Positions 27,766-38,271 of a DNA stretch of 64,000 bases are shown piece after piece (the first letter of the stretch is position 1; each line of letters begins with the position of its first letter). Below the pieces are notes generated by a model that saw only the letters and a list, made by a program, of their open reading frames with translations, was not told where the DNA came from and made no database searches. The position numbers and the translations under genes are program-made. Source of the stretch: Tetrahymena elliotti 4EA (lineage: Eukaryota > Ciliophora > Oligohymenophorea > Hymenostomatida > Tetrahymenidae); contig JH720312.1 in NCBI GenBank assembly GCA_000231825.2, positions 642,260-706,259 on the forward strand. The letters are read 5' to 3'.

Positions 27766-28902
27766 TCAATTTAAGTGGCTCATAACATAAGTTTATATTG
27801 GCTTAGGTTAATCATAGACAATATTATGGGTAGAATTGGAAATTGTAACAAAAGAAGAAGGAGTTATTTGGGCATCTACTATTCTTTTTGCTCCATCTGA
27901 GCACATCCAATCATTATCACCATATATAAAGTGAATATGGAATTTGAGTTACTTTCTATTTTCTTTGATTTCATGGCTAAGGATTTCTTCTATAGAATGA
28001 ATTGCAGACATTCTTGGAAATCTTAACAAGTAAAATATAGCTTTATCGCTACTATCAGGTAATTCTATTAGGCCAGTCATGTAATCATACCAATCAGATC
28101 TTAAGTTTTCTTCAATCTTTAATTTTTTCTTGATATAACTATTTAGCATAATATAAGTAGGAGTAAGTGGCATTTTAAAAAATCTAGCAATTGTCTTTTT
28201 TTCATGCCATGCATTTTAAAAATAATTAAAGAACTTAGATTGAATATAGCCAGTCTCCTCTTGCCTCTTTTTGAACCAAAGATCTACTTCTTCTTAAGTA
28301 CGTTTAGTACCTCCTAAAGGACTAGCTAAAAATAGTTAAGAGACTCTTTCTTAATATTTAATTGCATAATTAAATCCCATATACCCACCAAAAGAATGAC
28401 CAATTATAATTAGCTTATTAATTCCTTTTGCTATTCTCCATTTTTCTATGCTTTGAACAAAATATTCTATACATTCATTAATTGTGGTATGGTGAAATTC
28501 ATTATGAGATGAAAGCCCCATTCCTAAGAAATCTATTGCATATGAATCAAAGTGGTCTTAAAAGAGAGAACTCAGCTTGTAGTAGCTTAAGCTAGTACCT
28601 CCGTATCCATGTAAGCATAAAACACTAGGAGTTTCATTTTATATTTGATTATTTTCAGTTTATTTTCTTGGGTATTTTATAGTATGAATAAATAAGTCTT
28701 AATTGATTCCATCTAATTTTATTTTAACATCTTCTATTATTGGCTTTAAAGAGCATTTATTATAGATCTATAACTCATTTAAAACTGCTTTCATATATCC
28801 TTTTCTTTCATCTTCAGTTGAAAGAGCCTTGTAAGGCAAACTATGAGCAATTTTTTCTTCCTACGGGGTTAATGATTTGGAACCAAAAAGTGATGAGAAC
28901 AT
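27766..28902 (-). CDS. alpha/beta hydrolase, ABHD4/ABHD5 (CGI-58)-like
   Basis: Seen: intronless, ATG 28902, TGA 27766, 378 aa. Alpha/beta-hydrolase landmarks in order: HGYGGTS (oxyanion-hole region, about residues 95-101), DFLGMGLSS, nucleophile elbow GHSFGGYMG (Ser near 166), LASPLGG, GDNDWMC (acid Asp near 330) and STHN (His near 359) followed by YDQP. Known: the GHSFGG elbow, a lid segment and a C-terminal H...YxDQP are typical of the ABHD4/5 group. ABHD4 is an N-acyl phospholipid lipase; ABHD5 has an Asn in place of the Ser and is a lipase co-activator. Here Ser is present, so an active (phospho)lipase or esterase is the better guess. No signal peptide or membrane helix is seen. Complete and ordinary. 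Confidence 0.93.
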
Positions 28903-29386
28903 TTTTAAAAGTATTGGGAATTTTAATTTTAATTTTTTTATCAAATTGTAAAAAGTTGAATTAAATAGTTTGATTAAATCTTCTAGAATTCTAATAACTA
29001 TTTTTACTGCTTAAACCTTACTTCAAATTTAAATTATTTTTCTATTTTTGTTCTAGATTGTTTTATATTACTTTTCTATTTTACAAAAATATAATCTAAT
29101 CAAGAAAATTCTTATTTATTCTGAAAAATTAAGGGTAAAGTATAAAAAAGAATATACTAGATTTCTATCAAAATAATTTTAAAAAATAATTTTTTAAATT
29201 ACTTTTTTCTTTTAATCATAATTAGAGAAATTTGATACAAAATTTATTTTTTGTAATTTAATTTAAAAATTTGAATTCTTTATTTTTTTGATGATTTTAT
29301 GTAAAATAATTAATTGGAAAAATAAAATAAAAAATTCATAATTAATATAATATTAATGAAATAGTTTAAATTGTTAACTCTAAACC
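28903..29386. other. intergenic spacer
   Basis: About 480 bp between the hydrolase start and the 3' end of the first Cys-rich receptor gene. No feature recognised. Confidence 0.5.
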
Positions 29387-32367
29387 TCAAACTAGCTTAG
29401 CTACTTGATTTTATAAATATTTTTTTCTAAATATTTGATATAACTAAAAACCTAAGTAGCATACTTAAGTGAAGTATATTACTATTAGCTATACTGAGAC
29501 AAAAATTGAGATAAAATTTTATAAAGCACTGCTTATATTAGAAATAGAGTCATTTATTGCCAAAACCATAATCATAACCATTGAAGATATCATTAATAAT
29601 CTACTAGATATGTGCAATCTATATTCTTATTTGCTTCTATATGGTTTTAGAATTATCATAATAGTCAATTCAATCCCAACACAAAGACAGCATATGTAAG
29701 TTTAATTAACAGGGTTTTATTAATTAAATACTAATTACTATATAATAATAGTTTTTCTAAACAAAAATAGGAGATTCATTACTGCTTTTTTTTAGTTCAT
29801 CTCAAATCCATTATAAAGGTATCCATATAATTGTCTTACTTTTTAATTAGAAATCAACTAATAAGTTGGAATTCTAGTTGATTTTATTGTTAAGATATTC
29901 AGTCCCATGATACCTAATAAAATTATGATAGCAGATAATATACCAATTATCTAAGAGGCTGTAATATTTTCAGAGTCATAGAATTAAAGAAAAGCAGAGA
30001 GTAATAAATCACAGTAAGTTAGAAAACCTAGTCCAATCAAAACCGAAAAGAAGTATTAATTATGGTAGCTTCTTAATGCTTGTATGAAAAGGTTTTAGGA
30101 AGAAATAAATCTATTTATTATAAATTTGCTTAAAAGATAAACTAAAAATGAGGAAATCCATACAACAATAGACTGAATCAAATTTGAAAATATAAAAGTG
30201 TCGATTTTTTCCATTCTAAATTTAAAAGGTGAATTAGAATTTTCTTTTTCTATATTTGGTATGAATTCGAAATTAGCAAAACCAAATAACTTAATCACAT
30301 TATAAAGACTGTATTAGTACTAAACATTTAAGTAGAGCAAATAATTAGTCAGTTGTAAGATATCAAAGAAGCTAACTCGCATATAAAATGGAGCCCCTAT
30401 GACAATACTAAAATAAGTTGTTCCTATAAAAGCTTATGAAATTTATGTGGTTTTAGACACTGAAGGGTATTTATAATTGCTAAATTCTGGTAAATCTCCT
30501 TAAAGTTAGGTTATCATAAGACCAAAATTCTTATTTTATATAATATTCATTTAATTGATAAAATCTACTTTAAGTTGTTTATATTAGTTTTTTGTATTTT
30601 TTTCAATATTAATTGTTATTAAAATTTTCAAATTTTACACTTATTAGTTGGTTAATTTATTTTAACTAAGATTAGAGTATTTTTGCTATTCTCTAACTAT
30701 TTCATATTAAATTTCATAATCTTCATTTTACTATGAATCTAAAGTTAGTTTCCATTTTTATTCTACTACCTTTCTTTCTTCACTAAATTAATCTTAGCTT
30801 AAATTAAAATTTTATTATCATTTTGAATAACTTCATTTGTAATTTTCAGATATGGGATAATTCCTCTTTTTTCTATTAAAGAACACTATTTTTAGGTTTC
30901 TTCAAAATATTGATCTGATCTACATTCCACACAAGAGTTTCTGTAATCTAATTTTTATTTATTTTGACAACTCAAGCATTCAGTTGCTGAATTTATACAT
31001 GTTTTACAATTTTCTGAGCATTTCTAACAGGTGTTATCCTCTAAAAAGTATCCATCTAAGCATTCGTTGCATATTTGAGGTTTTAATATACCTGGGTTAT
31101 TTTTAAAGTTTCCTAAGCATTTAGAACATGAATATTAGGAAATACATAATTCACAATGATCTGGGCAATCAAAACAAGTTTCTAGAAGAATATCTAAATA
31201 TTAACCCATTTTACAACTATTAACACATTAATTTAAATATTTGTATTATCCAGTAGGACAGCCTTGGTAGCATCTATAATCACCTTTATTTAAATAATCT
31301 TAACAATTTAGACATTTTGCTGCTCCATCACATTTTAAACATGTCGCTTGTTCGCATGGTAAGCACTTATTAGAATTTTCATCAGCATAAGTTTTTAATG
31401 GACAATCCTATACACATTTATTTTATGATTCATAAAAATATTTTCCAGGAATACACTTAGTGCATTTATCACTTTCATCTACACACTCAACACAAAAATT
31501 GCTATTGCAAGCTAAACAACTCATACTTACTTTATCAGTAAAATATCCTGAATGGCTACAACTTTAAACACATTCATAAATCTAGAAGTTTTTATAAGTA
31601 TTTACAGGGCAGTCAATAAAACATTAGCCGTTACTTAAGAAAAATTTTGGTCTACATTTTTTACAATTACTTTAATCACAAATATCACAATTAGAATATT
31701 ACTTATTACATTCAATGCAAAAATTAGAGTTCAAAGGATTTTCTAATGTTCCTGATGGGCATGTAGTTAAACACTCTAAATTAAATATTTTTTAACTACA
31801 AACTGTACATAACTGTGTCAATTTATCAGGAACTTATCCAATTGGACATGATTCTAAGCAAGTTTTGTTGAGAATATCAATATATTTAGAACAAGTTTAT
31901 ACACACTTATTTCCATCCAAATATTTTTCTGTATTATTTGAGGAGCAAGTTAAGCAAATATCATTAGCTTAACAAGTTTCACAAGGAGAGTTGCAAATTT
32001 TACAAGCTTTTATACTCGTAAACTAGTCTTAATAATAATATTACCCATTAGGACATTTGCTTAAACACTATTTAGAATTTATATCCAGATACAAATTATG
32101 TTAGCATTCTTCACAAAAATTTGAATTACATTTGATGCAATTTGAGTCTAAATCAGAGCAAGGCTGACAAATATTATCTGTATCTGGATAAGTTCCATCT
32201 TTGCATTACATAACACAAATACTATTTTAAAAATAAAAAGTATTTTTGCATTTTGAACACTTATCAGGATTTTAAGAGCTACCATCAAGTGTTAAAACAA
32301 GTTATTAAATCAAAATTTTATTTATTACTAATCTCAAGCTAAATATTATAAAAAAGGATGTTTTCAT
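29387..32367 (-). CDS. cysteine-rich surface receptor-like protein, copy 1 (one-base frameshift)
   Basis: Seen: ATG 32367 begins a hydrophobic signal-like N-terminus (MKTSFFIIFSLRL). Then come about 480 aa of furin/GFR-type Cys repeats (CxxC...C...C units such as CPNGQYYY, CKTCINSATECLSC), a globular linker (GIIPYLKITNEVIQ) and a multi-pass membrane region (for example FIFSNLIQSIVVWISSFLVY) to TGA 29387. No introns. The Cys-rich frame and the membrane frame differ by one base near 30790: compared with relic copy 2 (GCAAATATTACATTTAG there), copy 1 lacks one base. The span is 2981 nt; adding one base gives 994 codons exactly. Known: ciliates have large families of such Cys-rich transmembrane proteins of unknown ligand. 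Unlike copies 3-5 it lacks the N-terminal non-Cys domains. Inferred: a recent pseudogene, or a sequencing error in a live gene. Confidence 0.8.
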
Positions 32368-32469
32368 GAAGCTTAATGTTTTTTAAAAATAAATAAGAAT
32401 GAACAAAATAAATTCAAAAATTTGAAAAAATTAGAAAATAAAAAACATTAAAATATATAAAAATTAGTA

Positions 32470-33142
32470 TTTTGTCTGTTTTCCTTTTTCTATCTAGTTC
32501 ATACCCAATTTAAAACCTTAATAGCTTCTTCAGCTAAGTACTCTTTCACTTTTTTTGAAGTTTGTACTATCTCTTTGTCATGCTAAAATTTATGGCCCTC
32601 AAGATATCCTTTATCGACTAGGTTTTTATTTTAAAATGGTAATATATTGAATAGAATCTAGTCTGTCTTCAATTTTTTAGATGCAAATACCTCCACTAAA
32701 AAGTATTACTGCCAAAACTATGCTTTCAACTGCCCATAATCTATTAATATTAGTATTCTTTCAGATATTAAAGGTTTAGTTGGAGCTACTCTAGTTACTA
32801 AATCTAACCTTTTTAATGTATTATAGGCTGTACTTGTACTAACTTGAGTTGGATTCAACTGCTTTGACTTTTGAATGTCATTAATTGATAAGCTTTTATT
32901 TCTTAATACTACCACTCTGATTTTCTATTTCTACTCTTAATTTAGAATCCTCATTCTTACTCTATTTTCTGTATGACCATCATCACCTCTTTTTTAAAAA
33001 TCTGAATAGATTCTATTAATCATTCTTATTGGAACTTTTATTCTTTGATCCTTTAACTTTTATTAAATAGGCCATCCTGAGTGACCTGATTTTTTCAAAC
33101 CAATTATCATTCCTTTTTAAATGTCTGTGAGACGTTGAGACA
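32470..33142 (-). pseudogene. Tc1/mariner-like transposase remnant
   Basis: Seen: ATG 33142 opens a frame with a paired helix-turn-helix layout typical of Tc1 N-termini: MSQRLTDIQKGMIIGLKKSG, then VPIRMINRIYSDFQKRG, then SLSINDIQKSKQL and VSTSTAYNTLKRL. It jumps to a piece resembling the catalytic core (KFQHDKEIVQTSKKVKEYLA, IKVLNW), and the frame ends at TGA near 32503 before the usual WPSQSPDLNPIE part. Most of the catalytic domain between these parts is missing. Known: Tc1/mariner enzymes carry DDE/D catalysis, with the second Asp in FQQDNAPxH. Inferred: internally deleted, inactive. No terminal inverted repeats were found. Confidence 0.65.
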
Positions 33143-33267
33143 TTTAAGTATTTCTTTACTTATATCTTTTGAAATAAAATAAAGTCTGTAGATAATTTAA
33201 TTCTTAAAATTTATATTGAATAAATTAATAAATCACAACATTTTGTATTTCATAAAAGCAGTCATAA

Positions 33268-33275
33268 AAAAATAG
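33268..33275 (+). repeat. left target-site duplication of the Merlin-like element
   Basis: AAAAATAG directly abuts the left inverted repeat. The same 8 bp directly abut the right inverted repeat at 34452-34459. Confidence 0.75.
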
Positions 33276-33300
33276 GGTTAGGGAGTCTTATGAGGGTCTC
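33276..33300 (+). repeat. left terminal inverted repeat of the Merlin-like element
   Basis: Begins GGTTAGGGAG and continues through GAGGGTCT. It aligns with the reverse complement of 34427-34451 with one small gap and a few mismatches. Confidence 0.7.
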
Positions 33301-33402
33301 ATTCAAAATTACATGACAGCCTTGACCCAAATAAAAAATACTATTACTTCATTACTTAATTTATAAAAAATACAAGATATAATAATGAATAAATCATCAA
33401 AC

Positions 33403-34312
33403 TCAATCATTATCAATTAAATATAATTTTGACTTGGATATCAGTTAAACAAGATTTTAATATTTATTAACACATGAATTTCTCATTTTCCAGCACAAGT
33501 CATCCAGATATAATTAGGCATCATTTAAATTTTCACAATTCCAGCCTTTGTTAAATCTTCCTTTATCTTTCACTAAATGCCATAAATTCTCAATATTGTT
33601 GGTATGAAATATTCCTTTTCCATATCCTTTTGTACGAATTATATGTTTATACCTTATTATTCTAAGAATTTATAGCCTAGCCATCCATCTTTTTAGATTC
33701 TTTGCTCAATCTTTTAATTTCTTGGGACTATTTTTTCAAAAAGCTCTCTCATTTTTTGTTCTGTGCGATCAGTCCCAACAATCTCAATGCGAAAATCTTT
33801 TGTTCCTCTTTCATAGAACCCTACTGCCCAAACTTGCGCTTAATGTCTTATACATTTGTTAGATGAGTTAGAAGTGACTCATTCACTTCAGCAACTGCTT
33901 CATGAAAACTAAAATTATCTATTATGTTTTCCTCTTCTATTTCGTTATCTTTCTCTTCCTCCATCTACAAATATTTTCCCTCTTCATTTACTTCTAAAAT
34001 CTCTATTTATCCTAATGGAGTCGAAGAAATTCTTCTTCTAAATGGACTACTTTTCTACAAAATTAGTAAATATTATTAGTATTTTTACTACTTAACAAAT
34101 GTCAGCTATATGATATTAAGGGAAACTTTATGTATAACCACAAAAGATTGCTCTATAAAAAATGATTAATGATTTTCTGATGTTTGATAAGAACGAATCA
34201 TGTCTCATAGATTTATATTTTTAACATGATAGGCACTTAAATCTTCCAAGATCAATTCTACTATTATCCGTTTTCCAAGATTGAGCGGATTTGAAATATT
34301 TACAGCTTCCAT
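33403..34312 (-). pseudogene. decayed ISXO2/Merlin-type transposase
   Basis: Seen: frame opens at ATG 34312. Family landmarks remain in order: EVNESL (33890 downward), then after a frame change VWAVGFYERGTKDFRIEIVG and TDRTE, then QKDGWLGYKFL. After a second frame change come KGYGKGIFHTNNIENLWHLV and YLDDLCWKMR, with a stop TGA at 33403. Known: DDE_Tnp_IS1595 enzymes have IDE(S/T)..., a middle D in a D-x-W-x-GY context, and HTN-x-(I/V)-E-x-x-W carrying the last Glu. Here the first Asp is Asn (codon 33881-33883), while the middle D and the HTNNIE Glu remain. Two frame changes plus the lost first Asp make it inactive. Confidence 0.8.
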
Positions 34313-34426
34313 TAGTACAAATGAATTAGGAGGGTTTTAATAATAGTAAATTTATTTATTATGCCAAATAATACCAAGGGTCTTGACACTAATATTACCT
34401 TTTTAAGTCCTTTATCAGGGTCTTCT

Positions 34427-34451
34427 TATACCCTGATTAGACCTCCTTACC
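34427..34451 (-). repeat. right terminal inverted repeat of the Merlin-like element
   Basis: Plus strand ends CCTGATTAGACCTCCTTACC at 34451; inverted counterpart of the repeat starting at 33276. Confidence 0.7.
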
Positions 34452-34459
34452 AAAAATAG
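34452..34459 (+). repeat. right target-site duplication of the Merlin-like element
   Basis: AAAAATAG, identical to 33268-33275. Confidence 0.75.
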
Positions 34460-34589
34460 TCTCATTAATTGATAGTTTGGAATTATGATTAACTGATAAA
34501 GTTTGATGTAATATAAATTAATAATCATAAATAATAATATTTTTACAGAATTCCAAAAATATCCCCTACATCATTTTGAAATAATAAAA

Positions 34590-35394
34590 AATAAAGTCTG
34601 GTCATTTATTTCCAAAATAGTTGTATGTGCAATTATTCAAAGAGAAATGCAGGAATAACTATTTTTTAATTATCTCTACTAATACTTTTCAAAATTATAT
34701 ATATAATATATATTTATGAAGTAGATAAAGAGATTCATCTAAGGATATTTATTTTATAAAAAATTTTGATAAAAAAAAATAATTAAAGACTAATTTGAAA
34801 AAATTTTTTTGATAAATACCTTATAATATGAGAATCCATTGTATGTAGTAAAAAAAAAGCATGAAATTTTTAATTAAAAAAAATTTAAGAGCAATCCAAA
34901 TGAAAGTAGATTCATCAAGTATCCTTAAATAGAGTTTTTAAAGCTCTTTTAGATTATAGTAATTTTATTTAATAAGATGAATGAGGGGTTATATTCCAAC
35001 TTTCCTGTACACCCTATATTTCTATGAGAAAGAAAGTAGGATTAAAACTTACTGAAGGTACCATTAATTCATATAAAAGTAACAATATCCTATCAAATTA
35101 TTTTCCAGATTAAGGTAATAAAATTTATAAAAAATAAAATTAGTGATTTCAACATGGCAATATGTATCCTATAAATCTTATAAAACTCAAGAATGACTAA
35201 AAGATCATATACCAAGAGTAATAAAAGATCCAAAACAAAGCCCAGATCCTAATACAATAGAATTAGTCTGGGCTAAAATGAAATTAAACATTGAGAAACT
35301 AGTCAAAATAAAAATAAGAATTATTAAAAGCTATTATTAATATTTGGAAAATATTACAATTAATAAAATAAATAATATAATTGATAATTTATGA
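34590..35394 (+). pseudogene. second Tc1/mariner-like transposase remnant
   Basis: Seen on the plus strand: KVWSFISK near 34594, FQHGN near 35148, and the closing motif KDHIPRVIKDPKQSPDPNTI then ELVWAKMK near 35200, which corresponds to the QSPDLNPIE-x-x-W block carrying the last catalytic residue in Tc1-type enzymes. The pieces are in different frames and the last ends at TGA 35392-35394. Two conserved positions of the block are changed (DPNT for DLNP). The N-terminal DNA-binding part is not recognisable. It lies head to head with the minus-strand Tc1-like remnant on the other side of the Merlin element, so it is not simply the other half of it. Confidence 0.6.
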
Positions 35395-36099
35395 AAAACT
35401 AAAAAAAAGAAGTATTAAGTTATAAATGAAGATTCTGAATAAATTTTTTGTTTATTTATCTGAATATTATTGTTCTTTAAATTTTACCATTTTTTAATTA
35501 ATTTTCTTTTAATTAAACAAATTTTCTTGAATTTTTTAAAACTATTTAAAATATGATTTAATTCTAAGAAAATGATACATTTTATTATTAATATCAAAAA
35601 ATTGTACATACAGTCTATGTTCTTGGATAAGAGGATTCTATTTTAAGATAATTTCAAATTTAGTGAAGAAAATTTTTAAATAATTATTTTCATTCTCTCG
35701 ATTATTAATAAGACAAAGAAGTTAATACATGATAATACTAAGTATATCTCTGTAAATAATTAATTCGATTGATAATAATTAATAGATCATATCAAGTATT
35801 AGAGGTGAAGAAACGGAGTTAGAGGATTATTTTTTGAAATTCTTTGAATATTACTATTAAAAGAAAATATTTACAAATTAATTCTATAAAAGCAGTATCT
35901 CTTGATAAGATAGTTTTTACCTCCTCTTATTAAAGAGTGCTGACAGTATTAAACACAATAAATTTAAAATGTAAGATCTTGTCTATTCATAAAAAAATCT
36001 TAGGGTTTCTGAATTAAATGAAAACCCTAATTTTAAAATTAAACATACAATATACGACTCTTAGAATTCAAACTAATTTAGTTTAAGATTTTGCAAGAT
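35395..36099. other. intergenic AT-rich stretch
   Basis: No gene recognised. A short inverted repeat, TTAGGGTTT...AAAACCCTAA, lies near 36000-36030 with a 12-bp loop. It is not the ciliate telomere repeat, and its role is unknown. Confidence 0.45.
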
Positions 36100-37700
36100 T
36101 TTTATTTTTTTAAATTTTGGGTATTTTAAATACGAAGCAGTTTTCTTTTATTAGATATATTATCAGAAGTTGAACTAAAGCAAAGATTGAAATAGAATTG
36201 TAAATGGAATAGCTTAGATTTTGTATACAATAATTTATCACAAGAATCATTACTATAATCATAGAAGAAATCATTAAAAACCTAATTATAGAATGTAATT
36301 TTTATTCTTTTATTTTTTATCTTAAGCACTAAGATACAGTTAATTCAATTCATAAGCAAAAGCAGCATACATATGTATAATTTATTAGGTTTACTGGTTA
36401 AAAACTAGTAATTAATGTTCTTCTAAATAAAAATATAATGTTTATTATACATTTTCTTTAGTTTATTTAAATTCCTCTATAAAGTTAACCATATATTGAC
36501 TTAATCTTATAATTCGTAATAGTTGGTAAAATTAAATTCTAGTAGATTTTATCTAAAGACATTTAATCCTACTATACCTAATAAAATAATGATAGCAGAT
36601 ATAATAAGAAGCATTTATATTTTCAGAATCATATAACTGGAGATATACTGAAAGGAGCAAACTACAAGAAGTCAGAAAACCTTGCCCAACAATTACTTTA
36701 AAGAAATAGTTATAATGATAACTTCTTATAGCTTCTATTAGCATATTTCTTTACATTGGAAATTTTATGCTGAATATTTTGCTAAAAAGGAGAAAAACCA
36801 TTCACTAGTGATTATATAAAAGTATATTTTTTTTCATTCTAAATTTAAAAGGTGAATTAGAATGTTATTACCATGAATATTTTGAAGAATTCAAAATTAC
36901 ACACAACCAATATTTAAATCATTGTAAAGATTATCTAAATATTTGACATTAAGATAAATCAAATAATTTATTAGCTGTAAGATATCAAAGAAACTGACTA
37001 ACATATAAAATGGAACACTAAGAATTAAAGTAAAATAAGTTGTACCAATGAATACTCAAGAAATTTATAAAGTAGTTGGTAATTAAAATTATTTACAAAA
37101 ACTTTACTCTGGTAAATTTCCTTCAAGTTAAATAGTTTTTAATCTAAAAAATCTTACTATTAAGTTTGGTAAAATCTACTATCAATTATTTATATTCGTT
37201 TTTAGTATTTTTCTCAATAGTTATTGATATTTATATTTTAAATTTTTATGTTCGTTAGTTTACTATTTTGTTTGAATTGAGTCTGGAAGCTCTTTCTTAT
37301 TCTTTAGACATTTCATATTTGATTTCACAATCTTTATTTAGCTATGAATTTAAAGTTAATTTCCATTTTTATTCTACAACCTTGATCTCTTCTCTAAATG
37401 TAATATTTGCTTAATTTAATATATTATTTTCTTATTATATAATTTCATCTTGAATTTTCAGTTTAGGAATAATTCCTGCTATCTCTTTTGTGAGATATTT
37501 TTGTAAGATTTCATCAAAATATTTCTCTTTGCTACATGCAACACAAGAATATTTATTATCTAACTTCTTTCTACTCAATTTAAAAAATATCCTAATTTTA
37601 ATTTGGATTTATATTAGATTTATCACTTGCACAATCAAGATTAGCATAATACTCTGTCATAAACTAGCCAAAAGAAGTACTACATGCAAGTGTATTCTTA
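36100..37700 (-). pseudogene. cysteine-rich receptor relic, copy 2 (C-terminal half only)
   Basis: Seen: in several frames it matches copy 1 from the last Cys unit to the end. It has SCVACSKEKYFDEI (near 37550), GIIPKLKIQ, VVEQKWKLTLNSQ (near 37370), AIRSYHYNYFFKVIVGQGFL followed by LYDSENI (near 36680), and MISSMIIVMILVINY (near 36270). Copy 1 has VVEQKWKLTLDSQ, ALRSYHNQYFFSVLIGLGFL and MISSMVMIMVLAIND at the matching places. The signal peptide and nearly all Cys repeats are absent, and the frame is broken repeatedly. Inferred: a truncated duplicate of copy 1 or its ancestor. It preserves the base that copy 1 lost near 30790, which makes it useful for diagnosing that frameshift. Confidence 0.8.
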
Positions 37701-38271
37701 CTATATTCTGATAAATTTCTTAACCCATAATCAACAATATATTCCTATCCATTTAAAAGTAAAAAGATTTTAAAATCTAAAAAAAATTGTGTTGTGCGCA
37801 TCAAAACTAAATTACCAAAAAAAAGAAAAAACAAATATTTACAAATATAATACATAAATTTTAATATTTTAAATTATTTTTATTTTTATTATTTTAAATT
37901 TTTAAAAATTAAGTATTATTAAACAACGAAGGAAATAATACTTGGTGAATAGCAAAATAAATTTAATGAAAACAAAGAATCACAATTTTTGAATGAAAAA
38001 CAAATTTTAATTAAATATAAAGTGGAGTAAGTTAAAAAAGAGCAACAAACTTTAAATATTAGAAGGATAAAAAATTTCTTTTCAAAAAATACAATAATTT
38101 AAAAAATGATTAATTGAAATGTGATGAATAAAATAATTTACATTTATTTGATTTTTAACATAAAAAAATCTTTGTGAAATATCAATATTATTAACCTAAC
38201 AAATAAAAAATTAACTAAATTACTCATTTACTACAGATTGTTAAATATTTGATTAATTAATATCATCAATT
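37701..38271. other. spacer holding the downstream edge of the copy 3/5 duplication
   Basis: From about 37960 the sequence is recognisably repeated at about 54830-55144 (shared AAGAATCACAATTTTTGAA and TAAAGTGGAGTA). The match becomes nearly exact from about 38161 on, except for about 25 extra bases at 55068-55092 in the second copy. Confidence 0.6.

Larger units (their letters stand above)
33276..34451 (-). mobile_element. Merlin/IS1595 (ISXO2-like) DNA transposon, 1176 bp
   Basis: Seen: imperfect terminal inverted repeats (left GGTTAGGGAGTCTTATGAGG at 33276; right end, reverse complement, GGTAAGGAGGTCTAATCAGG ending at 34451) enclose a decayed ISXO2-type transposase on the minus strand. The element is flanked by a perfect 8-bp duplication AAAAATAG. 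Known: Merlin elements, the eukaryotic relatives of bacterial IS1595/IS1016, duplicate 8-9 bp at the target. Inferred: a single insertion, old enough for the repeats to have diverged by roughly a quarter, though the duplicated flank is still exact. Confidence 0.8.

Noticed and set aside
29469..29699. Plus-strand ORF over the 3' end of receptor copy 1
   Set aside because: It is antisense to the membrane domain, which is conserved in copies 2-5; no independent support.
33276..34451. Reading the Merlin-like element as part of the neighbouring Tc1/mariner remnants
   Set aside because: Its transposase has IS1595-type motifs, and an exact 8-bp duplication at its own ends shows a separate insertion; Tc1/mariner elements duplicate TA.
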